In this document: positions 45,873 through 58,994 of the stretch, piece by piece
How the letters are laid out: each line of letters begins with the position of its first letter
Position numbering within the stretch: the stretch's first letter is position 1
NCBI GenBank assembly: GCA_029945375.1
Contig: CM057066.1
Location: 2,046,001-2,110,000, forward strand
Direction of reading: 5' to 3'
Source: Agaricus subrufescens
Taxonomy: Eukaryota; Basidiomycota; Agaricomycetes; Agaricales; Agaricaceae
DNA length: 64,000 nucleotides
Notes under the pieces: generated by a model
Told to the model about the DNA's origin: nothing
Databases searched by the model: none
Seen by the model: the letters and a program-made list of their open reading frames with translations, nothing else
Translations under genes and position numbers: made by a program

Positions 45873-48049
45873 TTTCTCCACCCTTCCTCTTTTCGCCTTT
45901 CTGCACGAGATTCTTTGCTTCATTTGGGTAATTTAGATGATGTTTTCTTCACAACGGACGCAGTAATTTGCACTCTCCTACTCCAGCTGTCAGCTTGTAG
46001 ATATTTGCATGGACCCTATTTATATCCACGAATGTGATGCAGTAACGCTTCTTGGACCAGCTTGGCGGATTCTCAAGCACGTTGAATGCCAGAAGCGAAT
46101 ATGGAATCGATGTGTAAAGAGACCATCGTTCTATAAACTGGACCTGTTCATCTTATCACTAGCCAGTCCCGTTCCTGTCGAATGCGACCGATGGACAAAG
46201 CTGCCAGTGTCGTTTACGACACTGGGACCATGTTCGCCTGACCCACTCTACTGATAACAGAAACATGAAACATGCATACTATTGTATTTAATTATCTCCT
46301 TTATGTAAAGCCAAATGGAGTTTTGGAATGATAGGATGCTATAACATTTATATGCTGTTTGCTAAACCAGTCTTTCCTCCTTCGGGAAGACCAAGTGCAC
46401 ATCGAGCCTGCCTCCTTTTCCCGGTCAGGAATCTACGACTTGGAATCTCGTTGCGGCCACTCACAAAAATCCGGCTGGAACTTGGACTTACGGACCACTT
46501 GCAGATTGTTATGTTGTTAGATTGAGGACTTCTTACCTCGCACCCGCTAAAACAGATTATTCCCTGGTTTCGTTTTAGTGATATCAGTGGCGCCCTGTCT
46601 TTCAAAGAGACTATTCGGGGTTAGGGGGGCATAGCATCTCGAAAGAGAATTAGTCTCTGAAGTCATAAATGGTGTGTCAACACTAATTTGTTCGGGCCTT
46701 TTTATCGTCATCAGAGAGACGATGATATACACAGTAAAAATGATCGGACCAACAACACAAGGTGTGCCACAAATTGCAAAGAACACTTTTTATTATCATA
46801 AAATGGAGAAAACACATAAGCGCCAAAACCCCTCGTATGTCTAGTGCATGCTTCAACTTCTTGGACGCGCGATGTACGCACTTGAATGATTGAGAATAGA
46901 GATTCCATCATCCCGTGAGCCCTGGGCAAACACCCCCGGAGTCCGAGGTTAAGTGTCGCAGACCCAAAAAAGTCTCTCTGCACATCCTACCAATGTGGTG
47001 GATGTGAGATAGTAAAGGGGGGGTTCATGTTGAGAAGCACGACTCTACGCATAAAAGGTATGCGTTGACACCGATAGGGATTGGGTTCCAAGTTTCAGAG
47101 TAAGCTGGTAGAAATAGATATCTACAAACGACTGAGAGAGGAGACAACAAAGAAATGAACATGTAAAGAATACAGAGAACAAAGTGGAGGGAAAGAGAGA
47201 AGTTCACGACCGTGTGGGTAGTCGTTATCAGATTATAAGACGTTCCGTATTCTATTATTAGATTAATTATCTGCGTCGTGCCGCGCTTGCGCCGAGTGAA
47301 CTTGGACAAAAATGACATGTCCCAGCAGATGTGCGAAGCAATCTGCTGCTTCTCCAATTCAGTATATATAATCATGATCATTCAAATAAATTCGGATGGG
47401 AACACTGGAAGGAATAATTCAACAGGTTCTCTGGGAGTGAATATTCGTTTAGAACTATTTCCTACAACTACCAAAACCCCTCGTATGTCAAGATCATGCC
47501 TCTCCGTACAGGAACCCCTCTGGGGGGAGGGTGAATATCACCGTTTACATCCCGTCAAGTAGCCTTAAGGCTACTCCGGATTGGCAATCCGTAACCCACA
47601 CACCTAACGAATGTTTCTCTATACCCAATTGCAAAGCTATACAACGGATAAGAGATCGGAAGATGAGCATGGGGATGAAGAGGTATGTCTGAGAACGCGT
47701 TAATAAGAACGCATTGACATCGATAGGGATTTGGTTTCGAATGCACTAAATAGATATGAGGAGAGACGATGACTTGGAAAGGGGAAGAGACGAAGGAAAA
47801 GTATGTCAAATTCTAAGATGTCGAATCTTCTAGGAGGGGTTTATAAGCCTTATATCACGGCGATACATCAATCGATGACCTACCCTAATCCCATCTAGTT
47901 ATTTTCGAGATGCATACGTGATGGTGGACATTGATATACTGACGAATTTAACAGAGTTCAAGTTCACTACTGTGAGTCAGCTTTCTGGTAGGTCGTGTTG
48001 ACGGTTTGACACTGACGCCTTCTTTCGATCATCGTATAGTGCAACTTGT
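45873..48049. other. Intergenic with a tandem duplication, no gene recognised
   Basis: No supported gene. A block beginning near 46823 is repeated about 648 bp downstream. The 19-mer ccaaaacccctcgtatgtc occurs at 46823 and 47471. A related block around gcgttgacaccgataggga occurs at 47062, with a diverged copy near 47710. The copies have drifted and no terminal repeats are evident. Confidence 0.45.
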
Positions 48050-49673
48050 AGGTATCTATAGACGATGCCCTCCATTGTTTAGTTCCTTAATGAAATCAAG
48101 CATATATTCAAAAGTATCAATGACACCTAAATGAGTCGCTTTCTTGAACACTTCTTCTAATGGTTCTTCATTATTTCCGAGAATTGCTGGTGATATCTAA
48201 GCCGCTCCAGCAAACAGATTTGAGGGGTTGGACAAGTAGTCATAAGGTTTGTTGTATCCAAACTCTTGAGAAGTTGACCTTTGAGACTTAGAGCTATTGA
48301 TTGCTTAGTGAACATTTGCTTTAGCATGTCTGGAGTGAGATCTTTTGCCGGTGATCAGGATGAAGGAAGGGGTATAAATCGTCCATGGGCGGGTGCACGT
48401 ATTCCGTTCCTTGTAGACTTGCATACTGCTTTCTAGATATAATGGGCGAGGGTCCCTGTGTGGGTCATCATTAATACATTCATCCAAAATTTGCGAAGAA
48501 CAAAACATACCTCGTTGAGCGGAGGTCATCGTAACTTAAACCTCCAGATTGGTCGTCATACCAAGGTCAATGGCCGTAGACCCGTTTGCTATTCCGAGGT
48601 TCTGCGGTTTGTTTAGCTACTCTTCTGGTGTGTCAGCATTCTGTAGTGTGTCCATCAATCGTTCACTTCCTCCCACAATTCGATGATGTGAAACACGATT
48701 AATGCCGATGTTATTGTCGCGATGTTGGATGCCGTTGAGAATCATGATATAATAGCCTATACATACTAATAAGCGACAATTCGACACATAATCGTTTGAC
48801 GTTACCGATCATAGCACAACCCTTCAACCATTTCTTCACATCTCAAGTAGTGGTAAGAGGATCACCGGCGTAGTTTCTAATATGGCACCACGAGGAGCAG
48901 GAACTAAGGCATGTGTTGGTCATCAAAAACATTAGTGAAGAACGGTATGACGTTAGACGGGAGGAAAATGTCATTGTTGGCAGGTATTTCGAGCGCGAGG
49001 AAGACGGAAAAGGAGGTGAAGGGCTTGTCTATACCGAATTTCCCATAGCAACTCTGTAACGTTTCGCTCTCTTATGGATTAGATTCCCCAAATGGACCTA
49101 AAATTTTGGGCACTAAGTCACCGTTCCACTCTCCGATCCCAGCTGGCGCAGAGGGAGAGTTGGGAAACAGCTCATTGTCCCGTAATCGGAGCAGCAGTGG
49201 GACACTCGGAAGGTTTTGGCGCATCTTCTGTCGTCTCCGATAGGAATCCCCTATGTGTGGCTTTTACAGGTGAGATCCGCCACACCCAAACTGTGTCTTG
49301 GTACGGATGGAACTTCCAGAGCGTGGCATCTCCTAAGTCTTGTAAAGTGTACTAGTGGCGTCTCCAGGAAGATTTAATGGATTATCGACGCGCCACTCAG
49401 GTATACCCGCATCGTCTGGTGGTTCTCCGAGGCACTGTTTGCTTCAGATAGCTTGTCAGCTCCATCTCGGTGTTTCTTGACAGAAAACGCACGCGCGAGG
49501 TGTTTAGGTTCCAGTTGCCAGGTTGCTCTGGCTGAATGAGCTCTGACACGACGAGCGTCGTCGTTCAGTCGGCCTTGTTCAGACGTTTCATCACCATCAA
49601 GAGCACAGATACGTGGAGCACTCATGAGGGAGTGATTTGAAGAAGCAGAGCCCGAGTTCGTAGATCTGGACAT
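48050..49673 (-). pseudogene. Degenerate multi-exon gene of unrecognised family
   Basis: Reading downward on the minus strand there are exon-like pieces in different frames: MSRSTNSGSASSNHSLMSAP, YTLQDLGDATLWKFHPYQDT then VWVWRISPVKATHRGFLSET, GIDKPFTSFSVFLALEIPAN then NDIFLPSNVIPFFTNVFDD, VPAPRGAILETTPVILLPL, KKWLKGCAMIGNVKRLCVE, LDECINDDPHRDPRPLYLES, and EEPLEEVFKKATHLGVIDTF then EYMLDFIKELNNGG. The NVFDD and VPAPRG pieces are contiguous but two bases out of frame at about 48909 (an extra ca within caacacatg), and other stops intervene. Composition and spacing look like one former gene, now broken. I cannot name the family, and some pieces could belong to separate genes. Confidence 0.4.
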
Positions 49674-49896
49674 GTGCAGAGGGGATGCTCATTTGTCAGA
49701 GTATTCCGAAAGGCGTCTGCCCTCGGCTGACAGTCTGTACCATTGGAAGGATGGGATCTAGAACGGCAATGCGAGTGCCAGTTATGATTACGTGATGGGA
49801 TATTTCTGGCACGTGGCGGCGCAGCTAACTTGCCCGTTAATTGGACGTATGATACTTTTCTACCCACTCCATGTCTGAAGACCGCGTGCGCAGCCT

Positions 49897-52800
49897 ATGA
49901 ATTCTGACTCTCGAACCACCTCAGCCCAAAGCAAGTCCAAACAGGGCCCTGCCACTGGCGAGACAGACAATCTCGGCAATTCCAATCACACACTATCTCG
50001 GCGACGTGACGAGCAGAAATCCGAAGGTGTGCGGCCCACGAAAGAGTCGGAACGGAGAAATGACGCGACTCGTGACTCCGAAGCGTCAGTGAACGGGAGT
50101 TCGGACGTGATAGAGGAAGAGGATGCTACCAAGGCACGTCGAGTCGCGTTTTGACTAGCCTCACATCTCTGACTTGTGTATAGGAGACAGACCTCAGATC
50201 GCCTAGTTCTGCAGCTGGAAAAGCCAGCTATGATTTCTCTGCATTCTTGCCCGATACTCTATCACAGTTTCTGAAGAAGCCAGTATCACCATCTACTACT
50301 CAGGGTTCTATCTCCACTATACGCCCGGTTGAGCACACTCGAAATAAGGTGGGGCTCGGACGTCCAAAATCCAATTTCGAGTTTTAACACGAGGCCAGAA
50401 ACAAGCATCTCATACCATTACTCGAAAAACCACTTCGACTGCTTCTTCTATTAATATCTCGCATAATCGTAACAGGTTTCTACACTCGTCATCCCAACGT
50501 AGCGCAGCCGGTCCAGCTGGTGTAAGTGGCCATGCGCAATTATCTTGTTCAAATAGCCCATTAATTAGCTCAGTCTCCGTCAGCACTGCCCTCTCAAATA
50601 AATTCCATGGCTCTCGCCCTAGTATGTCAATTATATGCTCGATTTAGCGCCATCGATGACGGTTTATGCATCCTCTAGAACACGATCAAAACGACTGCAC
50701 GCATCCGGGAAGACCTATTAGAACAAATGAGGATGACCACCGAAAGCTCGAGCCCTAATGGAACTGTAAGTCCTTGTATCGAAGCTACTGCAAAGTGAAC
50801 TAATCTGTAAACCTGTTAAGACATTCGGTCAGTTCGATTCAAGCTCGACGAAGACGGGTAAGTCCACGATAGTTCTGCCCGTACACTCAACGCCAGATAC
50901 TGTTCCTGCACCGTTGTTGGCTGGCACGACGTCCAAAGTAGTACCAAACACTGCTCTGGGGTCACATCGCGCGCCATTATTTGCGTCAGATGTAAGCACA
51001 TCGAAACAGTGTCTCGATAAGATGTCCAGACATGGTATTCCGCAGACCTCAAAGCCGTCCGCCATTTTTTGGGATATCGTAAAGGACAAAGTCAGTGACA
51101 GTTTTTGCTTATACTCCATGTCAGTCTTGTTCTCATGTTCTGCCTTAAGGCACGGAAAGAAACTCCACTCTCGGCTTCATCGCTGCCAATGCCTCCTCTG
51201 CCTCCTCAAAACGACATTCACTTCTCCTTCAAACCCTCTCAACGCCCCATTTTCTCATTTTCTAAACCTTCTTCACCTCCAATACCCCACTCTTCCATCA
51301 TCTCCCCACCTTACTCAGATACAACGCAAGAAGTGAGTAGCGCAGCATCGTGACGCTATATATTTTCAGTCTTAAATTTGACCTAGACTCTATCATTTAC
51401 GCCACCATCTTCTACATTACCCAACTTGGTCAAAGATCCATGCAACCACAAATCCGATGACGAATATACAAGTGCCGATGCAGAAGGTGAAAGCGTCAGT
51501 GAATATGATTCTCTTTTTGAAGTACGTTTCAAACATAAAATCTTTTGCACCGTATCGACTGACAATGAACTAGTTTGTAGAATCTGTCGCTGATACCCCA
51601 CCAACCCAGCCTATCGGTACTAATTCAGCAGCCTCTGAATCTTCAAAACGACCACCTCATAAATCCGTTTATGATCTTTTTACCCCTCCTCTTACGCGAC
51701 ATTCCTCCGAGATCCCTCATCAGCTTGTGGAAAATGAACCTCCACCCCAAAGAGCACCACGACCGCGACTATTTATGTTCTACGTGGAAGTGCCCCCGTT
51801 GCCGCAAGGAGTGAACAAGTCGGAATATCGCCCTTTCAAGCGAATCAAACGTACTCATGATGATATCGAGTATTCTCCCGAAGGTGCAAGTACGAATGCT
51901 TGGGGATGGGAGAGGAGGGACTATAAGAGAGCGAAATATCCAAGACGACGAGCGAGTCCAAGGCCCGCCCGATCGCCGTCTGTTTTGTCTCTGGCAACGA
52001 CAGCATCATCACATGTACTACGCGGACGACAAAAGAAACAACCGAAACTGAATTTGTCGCAACCACCGGCGCCCTCTACAATGGAGGCATCGCAGCGAAT
52101 TTCGGTCACAGAAGGGCGTATCACTACTATAACCCCTGTTTCGACCACTCATTACTCATCTTCTCAACCTCGTCCGCCGATGCCAAGTTTTCAAAGCCCC
52201 TCACTAGTCGAGCTTGGAACCCAGAACCCCAGAATTCGTGATGCAGAGCATTTACCTCCTGTTGTGACGTATTTCAATACCCGTCATCATCGACCGGACT
52301 TTAAAGAGGATTTAACGAGTTGGATATTATTGGGTGCACAAATTTTGACGACATGTTTGGGGCCGGGGAGATTGAGTTGCGTCAAAGACCTGAAACTTGA
52401 TGATAGTAACGAAATCGACGAAGGAAATTATAGCGTCGGAGGATCTGTGTACTGGGAAGGTTGTTCAGGTGGTGGGGAAGAATCTTCCATGAGCCAATTT
52501 CAGAAACGGCGGAGTAAAAATGCGCCTAGATCGGAACTAGACGTGCGTAAACCGCAACCTAGTGTCGGGACACTAAAGATACCGAGTGAGGAGTCGACTG
52601 CCACTCGATCGCTGGGAATATCAGTGCCCGAAGTCCAGAATACGAAGGGGTTAAAGGAGAAAACGAGTGTGGTGGCCAGCCCGCCAAAGCCGAAACGGGA
52701 CGTGGAAAAGGGTCGCCCTGCTGAAACCTCCGAAATGCCCGAATCCCAATCTCAACGCGAACCCAGATCTCCTGCTGCGGTTGAGCAAGAACCGGAATCG

Positions 52801-54992
52801 CGCCCGTATCTTTCTGAGAAGGCCAGAGGCAAACTGAAGGCCATCGATACCGATTTCGCCGAAACGGATTTCCATGGGGATTTACCTTCTGGCACGGCGC
52901 TCTCCCCGACAACCGCCCAGGGTCTCATTGATGTTGATGCGTTCTCCCCGACGATTAATAGCCCGACGTGGCCTCGCTCGATGGAGCCGTATATCACTTT
53001 CGGTGCTTCACCCGTAAAACTCGGGGAGGGATCGAACCATCATCATGATGGGTACGCGCCAAAGTTGCCCTACGCCCTGTATGACACCAACCAGTTCCTG
53101 TCATCCCGGGCGCGCATGGATGACATATTTTTGCCACCACATGACGTCGGACCGTCGATTTTCAATGATGGCATCAATACTATGGAAGGCCTAGATGCGT
53201 ATCATGAACCGTATGATGCGTTGATGAATGCGGAAAAAGAGGTTCAACCGACTACGATCAATCCTACTCTCCTTGGAGGCAACACTTTTGATCATGCCAC
53301 TGATGAAATGGGATTGACGGTTGGAGTCACCAGTTTGATGGATGATGCTGGCGGTACCGAAATAGAGAATCACAAGATGCTAGATGTCACAAAGCATAGC
53401 CAACAGTTGTCAGGGATCAAGGCGGGATACGAACCTATTTTGGGATCGCCGATCGCCTCAGCTGAAAGGTCACCTTCGAGCTCGTGGAACGAGTCACCAC
53501 GATTGTCGCAACCGCCTTCTACATCTTTACGCAGCCGATCAATCTCAGTTACACCTCTGGGAAGGACTTCGAGTCCTGAGTTCTCTGACTCCAACGTACC
53601 AAGCCAACTACGCCTCTCATCGTTAACGAAAGAATCTCGTGCCATCACCCCCGTCCGGATCGCAGCATCTGCTTCGCATCAAGATGACGGTGTCAGTAGT
53701 GAACGCGAGGAAGAAGAGGTTCAGCGCGGATTAGAATTTCTTGATGCTTTTTCAGCTTCGGATGAAGATTTCATCCCAGTGTCGGATTTGGAAAACGAGT
53801 CAGAAGGAGCATATAGTGTTCGGCCGGTCAACCCGAGGCCTAGGAGAAGACCCTCCGCGTCTCCCCCTCCTGAACTTGTGCCTGCTGGTCCTTTGCCTGC
53901 TGTCACTAGAAAGTTTCGCCGGGGACAGAAATGGGAATGCGGTCCGATTCGTTCATGCTGCCATTATTGCAGGACGAGTTCGAACAAGTTAAAGATGATC
54001 TGTCCCTGTGGATCAAGATATTGCAATCGATGCCTGGCCCTTCGGTGAGTAATCTTAATGATGACAATCCGTCGACTAAGGGTCCTTTCAGCTTTCCAGA
54101 TGTTGAATTTCGGTTGAAATGGGACGGTTATGACTGTCCTAACTGCAAGAATCGGTGTACTTGCGACGTCTGCACAAGGAAACGAGGAGAGGTGTATGTT
54201 CCTCTCCGTCATAACAAAGAATCTTTATCACGGACCACCTCAATCATAACGCGCCCCCAGCGGGCGCCTCAATCTACAGTTCAGCTGTCTCCTTTGACCC
54301 GGCTTACCGCTCTGCCATCACCTGAAGCCATAGAAAACGCTGAACGCTTTTCGTTCTGGGGAAGTATCTATGATATGAGCGGAAACAAAATTGCTGTTGG
54401 TTTCGCGGATGAAGACAATGAAGTCGTGGTTGCAAATGCTGTTGAAGGATATACGAGACCCAAGATCGATGACCCTGCATCGGAGGACGAGTTGCCTGCT
54501 AACAGGATATTCGTTGGTGCCTATCAACCATCCTGGGGACTTGGTAATTCTCCGATCATTAGAGACCTTAAGGGACGTAGGGGGCGTCGTCGACCCAATG
54601 ACGCAGACGTGGATGATACTGAGCTTCGGTGGTACATTGGCAAGGAGAGCTTACTTTATCGTTCCGTGGTTGTGCGCAGTAAAGATTTGCCGACTAACCC
54701 TTTCAGTGATATGTCGTCTTTATCCTCTTTATCCGATGACTCCGACGTTGAAGTGGATGGTATTACTTCTCTTCCTACTGTGGGTAAGCCTATGCATGGG
54801 TTTGTATCGACGTCTACTTGTACTGACTGTCTTCTAGATAAAACTTTCACCACTAAAGACCAAGATATAAACATCAAAAATATCGATTCCGATGCTATTC
54901 AAGCTAGAGATACTGTTCATATTCTTCAAAAAATTGCCCGAGATATGTGCGGTATGATGAGCAATGTGGAACAATCACTCATGAGTAATTGA
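49897..54992 (+). CDS. Large nuclear protein with R1/CDCA7-type 4CXXC zinc finger
   Basis: The C-terminal zinc finger (zf-4CXXC_R1) is the domain of vertebrate CDCA7 and of the monoamine-oxidase A repressor R1. In CDCA7 it binds DNA and serves the HELLS remodeller in maintaining DNA methylation; the fungal proteins' role is not established. Two-thirds of the protein is disordered, Ser/Pro/Glu-rich and phospho-site-like. It starts MNSDSRTTSAQSKSKQ and spans about ten short exons before one long exon (about 51588-54035). The finger reads SCCHYCRTSSNKLKMICPCG, RYCNRCLALR, then after an intron FPDVEFRLKWDGYDCPNCKN and RCTCDVCTRKRG (about 53950-54185). A conserved-looking tail includes RIFVGAYQPSWGLGNSP and RWYIGKESLLY. 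The first intron may start with GC at 50134. Exon limits in the 5' half are approximate. Confidence 0.8.
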
Positions 54993-55067
54993 TTCACGCA
55001 CACAAATATTTGGTATTCTTTACACTTACACTTACCTTGTTGAGGCCTTAATCTGCAACCTATCACG

Positions 55068-56510
55068 TTGGTGTATTTTTACAATTCATACTATCGTTTT
55101 TTGTCTCCTATGGGTCGCACAGACTTCTTAGTCAGTACGATAGACGGTAATAATTGTCCTGCTATTCTGATCTTGATGAACTGCTTGAGCCTATTTGTTC
55201 CGCCAATGACAGACTGTGTGAAGCTTGCTACCAATGCCCGGTTCCATCTGACCACCATGAGACCGGAATTCGGAGGTATTCCGTGCTTATGGTACACCTA
55301 ACAACCGATAAGATCCCTGCTAATTTATGTCCCAGGCGTTGGATTTCTGTCTACTGAGTTGATGACAAATTCTTCGCCCTTCACGGATCGTCGAATCCAA
55401 AAAGCCAATCACGGATTATTGAGTGGGGTGACCAAGAAACTCGCGTTCAATTATCGCGATCGTTTACAATCTTTGGCTCACGGGATGCTAATATTATTTT
55501 GTCCAATTTGCTCCGCGGTCCCCGGCCTGAACAGGAGATCAACTTTAAATTTAAATTGGTCTAGGGGGGGGTGATAGTTAAACCACGAGAAGATGCGACC
55601 TGGAAGACACGAGCTTTGATGATTCTGAACGCGCGGGTGAGAGCTATTAATGGGATAACGTTCTAGTCTGCTGATTTCTGTTTTTGATTTCACGTATCCA
55701 TTACGGATGCCGTTGTGTGACGAGAAAAATGGGGCGTTGGTTCTGTTGAGAAAGGGCTGTATGTACTCATTCCACGATTCAGAATTCGAATAGAAAGAGA
55801 CTGATGGCTATGATCGGCAATCACTCCATGAAGCCTTCTATGCTTTTTTTGGTAATTTAAAAGAATTACCAACATCAGTGCCTGATTTGGCATGTCATTC
55901 ACAATGTTTCTCTCGACTGTTGTCGCTCGACTCTTAACAGGCTGGCTCGGCTGGGTGTGTGCCACAGGCCAGAGCAATACCCACCGTTACTCGTTACGAG
56001 AACCCATGTCAAATTAAAGTTCTTCATCTCTTTCACCGTCGTCCAGGAAAACTTAGGTCCTGCCGGCGGGGACTGCCTCGTGAACTATGTTCGTTTCATT
56101 ACACCGCCATCACAGGTGTGAGCCGTTCGGCGAAGAAACCAGCAGGTGCGAGTCTGTTTCCTGCCTACAAACCAGGACGTACTGAGTTCTTAATGTAAGA
56201 TGCAGCAATCCTTGTCAACAATCAGTCGTTATTTGGAGGCACGCTGTGCGGTCCAGATATTATGAGGCTGGTGCTCTTGAGATGTGTACCATCCCGACGA
56301 AGCGACTGCCCGGCGACTTGAGGCCGTGGAGCTCCATGGACAGTGCAGTGGCCCAAATGGCGTTCCCAGCCTAGTCATGCCACATCAAGCTGCCTACAAC
56401 CTTCCAAAAAAGAAGCCCACACCAGCGCAAGATGGCTTCGATCAGCGAGAATCTGATCGAAAGAGAACAAAAAATTATCAGATCCTATGAGACCGTTGTC
56501 GAGGAACTCG
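55068..56510 (+). pseudogene. Exon-like degenerate coding sequence, family not recognised
   Basis: Plus-strand stretches look like former exons: CYSDLDELLEPICSANDRLC with a CEACYQCP cluster (about 55155-55260); SRIIEWGDQETRVQLSRSFT then IFGSRDANIILSNLLRGPRP and EQEINFKFKLV (about 55408-55560). The last is followed in the same frame by a TAG and then GGVIVKPREDATWKTRALMI and LNAR up to a GTGAGA donor. Further on are ENLGPAGGDCLVNYVRFITP (about 56047-56115) and VRVCFLPTNQD. The in-frame stop within an otherwise continuous segment argues for a pseudogene, unless a very short intron removes it. No known domain is evident. Confidence 0.35.
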
Positions 56511-57780
56511 TTTGTCTGGCATTAGCAGAGCTTCAAAACGAAACGAGTTGACCCACCCAAGTGAAATTGAAGTAATGGAGAGAATATCGAGGTTGCCTGC
56601 TTTCGTAGAAGGGAGACCAAAGTAGGGTTTAAAAGCCACCTAGTATGGGCAGCTTGCTCATTTGTCCTCTGTCGTCAAGACCTCGGCCAAATTTCTTATA
56701 GTATAGCTGGTTATAGTTATTGTTTATGGCTAAGCAATTCGATGTTAAACTCTGATTATCTTCCAAGTGTGATTTACCGAGGTAGTCAATGTTTCATCGT
56801 CAGTCGTCCCCTTCTTACGTTGTACTTGAATGACCGCACCCTGTTAACGAGGATTTGACGGTGAACCTCCTCTGACAAACTCAGGCTCAGCAAATATCGG
56901 GCCGTCAATAACATGTACTTACAAAACAGTCCACGCTTTGACTCCTCACATCGTCCCGAAACAGAGGATCAGGGAACTTCGATGTGCTCACTTGAGTTTA
57001 GCAATTGCTTGTACGAGTTTGTCAAAGGCGCAATCTGGGCCCAATTGCCAATCATATGCCCATTTAGATACTAAGCTCCTGCTGAGAACTACAGCGAAAT
57101 GAGCATTAGTTGTCCCGGAGGTCCGTGCGATGATGCTTTAGAATTCTCCGCAACGTCGAAAGCACCGTATTCCGTACAAGACGGCACCGCGAAGGAAGAA
57201 TGTAGCCCTGAACATTAACGTGCTTCGTGGTGTAGGTAAGGCGATTAGTTAGCACCTGGGTAGGTAATAGGTTCACGGATAGACCAAATTTACCATTCGC
57301 GCTAGATCACTTTTCCACGGCGGGCAATAACAGCACTAATCACGGCGGTGTTAGAGAAGGGCCATCAGAGGGGTGGGCTCGTCAATAGCCGAAACGTTTG
57401 AGCGAAAAAAAAACGAGTCATGACGATGTGCACCCTACTAGGAACTGTCAACTGTGGAAATTCCAGATTCATCACGAGCTTTCTAAGAACCATGCCCGAA
57501 AGAGCAGTACTCCAAATAATGATGAGTGTTGACAAAGAGACATACTCAAATCACCTGAGGTGGGAGCATAGCCGCAGAGCCTATCGGGTCGCAATAGAAA
57601 GTGATTTGAGGATTGTGAGCTGCATCTTCTCACTGATATAATAAGGTTCCTCTGAGATACTACCATGATCTTTCAATTGCGGAAAAGAGGTGAAGACAGA
57701 CCGCCACCTCCAACGGCGACAAACTCTTTCATTAGTGTTACCATCTGCCAGGTTGATTATTACGCTCCTCTTTTTACGTG
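56511..57780. other. Intergenic, no gene recognised
   Basis: I see only short frames with no motif on either strand, for example 57420-57641. Nothing can be assigned. Confidence 0.35.
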
Positions 57781-57796
57781 AATGATTGATAGATAT

Positions 57797-58994
57797 GGAC
57801 CTACTAAAGCCGCAGACTCCGCACCAAGAAGGTTTGGCAGAGGAACTGAGAAACACCATAATTCGATCAAATTGGCCTCAAGTATAAATGGCCTAGATGA
57901 TCATGCCATCCGCAGTTACGAAGACAAAAACTACAAGCCGGAATGGCCTATTGTTCCAGATTCAAGACCAAAATAGTGATCCAGATATCCAGTTGATCTG
58001 TCAGGTGGACGGTTGAGCGATTTACCACGAATGGGGTGTCGCCGAACTTTTTGTGCATCATCAAGCAACGACCCCTTACCCCGAATTGTAGACATAAAAG
58101 TTGAACCTTCCCCATTGTTCGAAGCGATTCTGAGCTACCAGTCAGGAGGCTTGGTATGTAGCTGAGTAACAGAATATACGTAAGAGGACAGCGCCCACCA
58201 TTGTGGATAACATGCGGAAGAATGTGAAGTTGATAACCGGCACCAAGCATCCATGAACCGGACGTTCAACTTAAGCCCTAGTATCCTGTCACCACCAGTG
58301 CTAACGTTGCTTCTAGGCTATGGAATTCAGAATGGAACCAACAAGTATACTCACCGTAGTGCTGGCGAGGCTGAGGACTCAGGACATGCGCCAAAATATC
58401 CCATCCCCACGGTAGCCTGAGCTCAGTATAGTAGCATTCCTCAGGATCGAGCGCTGGAACCGGAAAGTGGACCAGCCAAAAATTTGTATTGCAGAGGTCG
58501 GCAGGGCGACAGAAATTTGGCAAAATAGGTGAGCATTTGACCATTCGTCGGAAAATTACCCTTCCGCTTGGCAGTGCAACGTAGTTGCTTGGAGCGGCTG
58601 TCAACCAATCAGGATTCCCAGATAGCATGCTCGCACAAGCGCTGGCCCGCTCCATAAGCGGGTGATAATGAAGCTTTCAAATCCTAAATTTAGCATGCTG
58701 GGAGTCGGTATTGACCCGCCCCTTCCATCCACAGATCATACTGGTTATCGGGAGATAGCGGTGTCAACGATCAGAACGAATACATCAAACAAGATACGAG
58801 AAGTCCATTTTGGGCTTAGGAGAAAGGTTAGTGTTTATGACAGTAAAGGGCGGCTTACAAGCTCGTCGGTGAGCGACCTTGCTCCGGGACAATTGCATAA
58901 CAAGCAATATCTTGATAGATCGATGTTGCTCCACCCAACTGATTTGGACACGCGCCAAAGTTGGATTAGCGGGCTAGCTTCAAGGGGAATGTAG
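57797..58994. other. Unresolved coding-like region, strand ambiguous
   Basis: On the plus strand exon-like pieces occur: MDLLKPQTPHQEGLAEELRN then TIIRSNWPQ from 57797, RNGLLFQIQDQNSDPDIQLI, NDPLPRIVDIKVEPSPLFEA then ILSYQSGGL, MEPTSILTVVLARLRTQDMR, and GYREIAVSTIRTNTSNKIRE up to a stop at 58994. On the minus strand 58278-58655 is open for 125 codons (MERASACASMLSGNPDWLTA... with NFWLVHFPVPALDPEECYY). At most one strand is likely to be real here. I do not recognise either protein and cannot close a full-length model. Confidence 0.3.
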
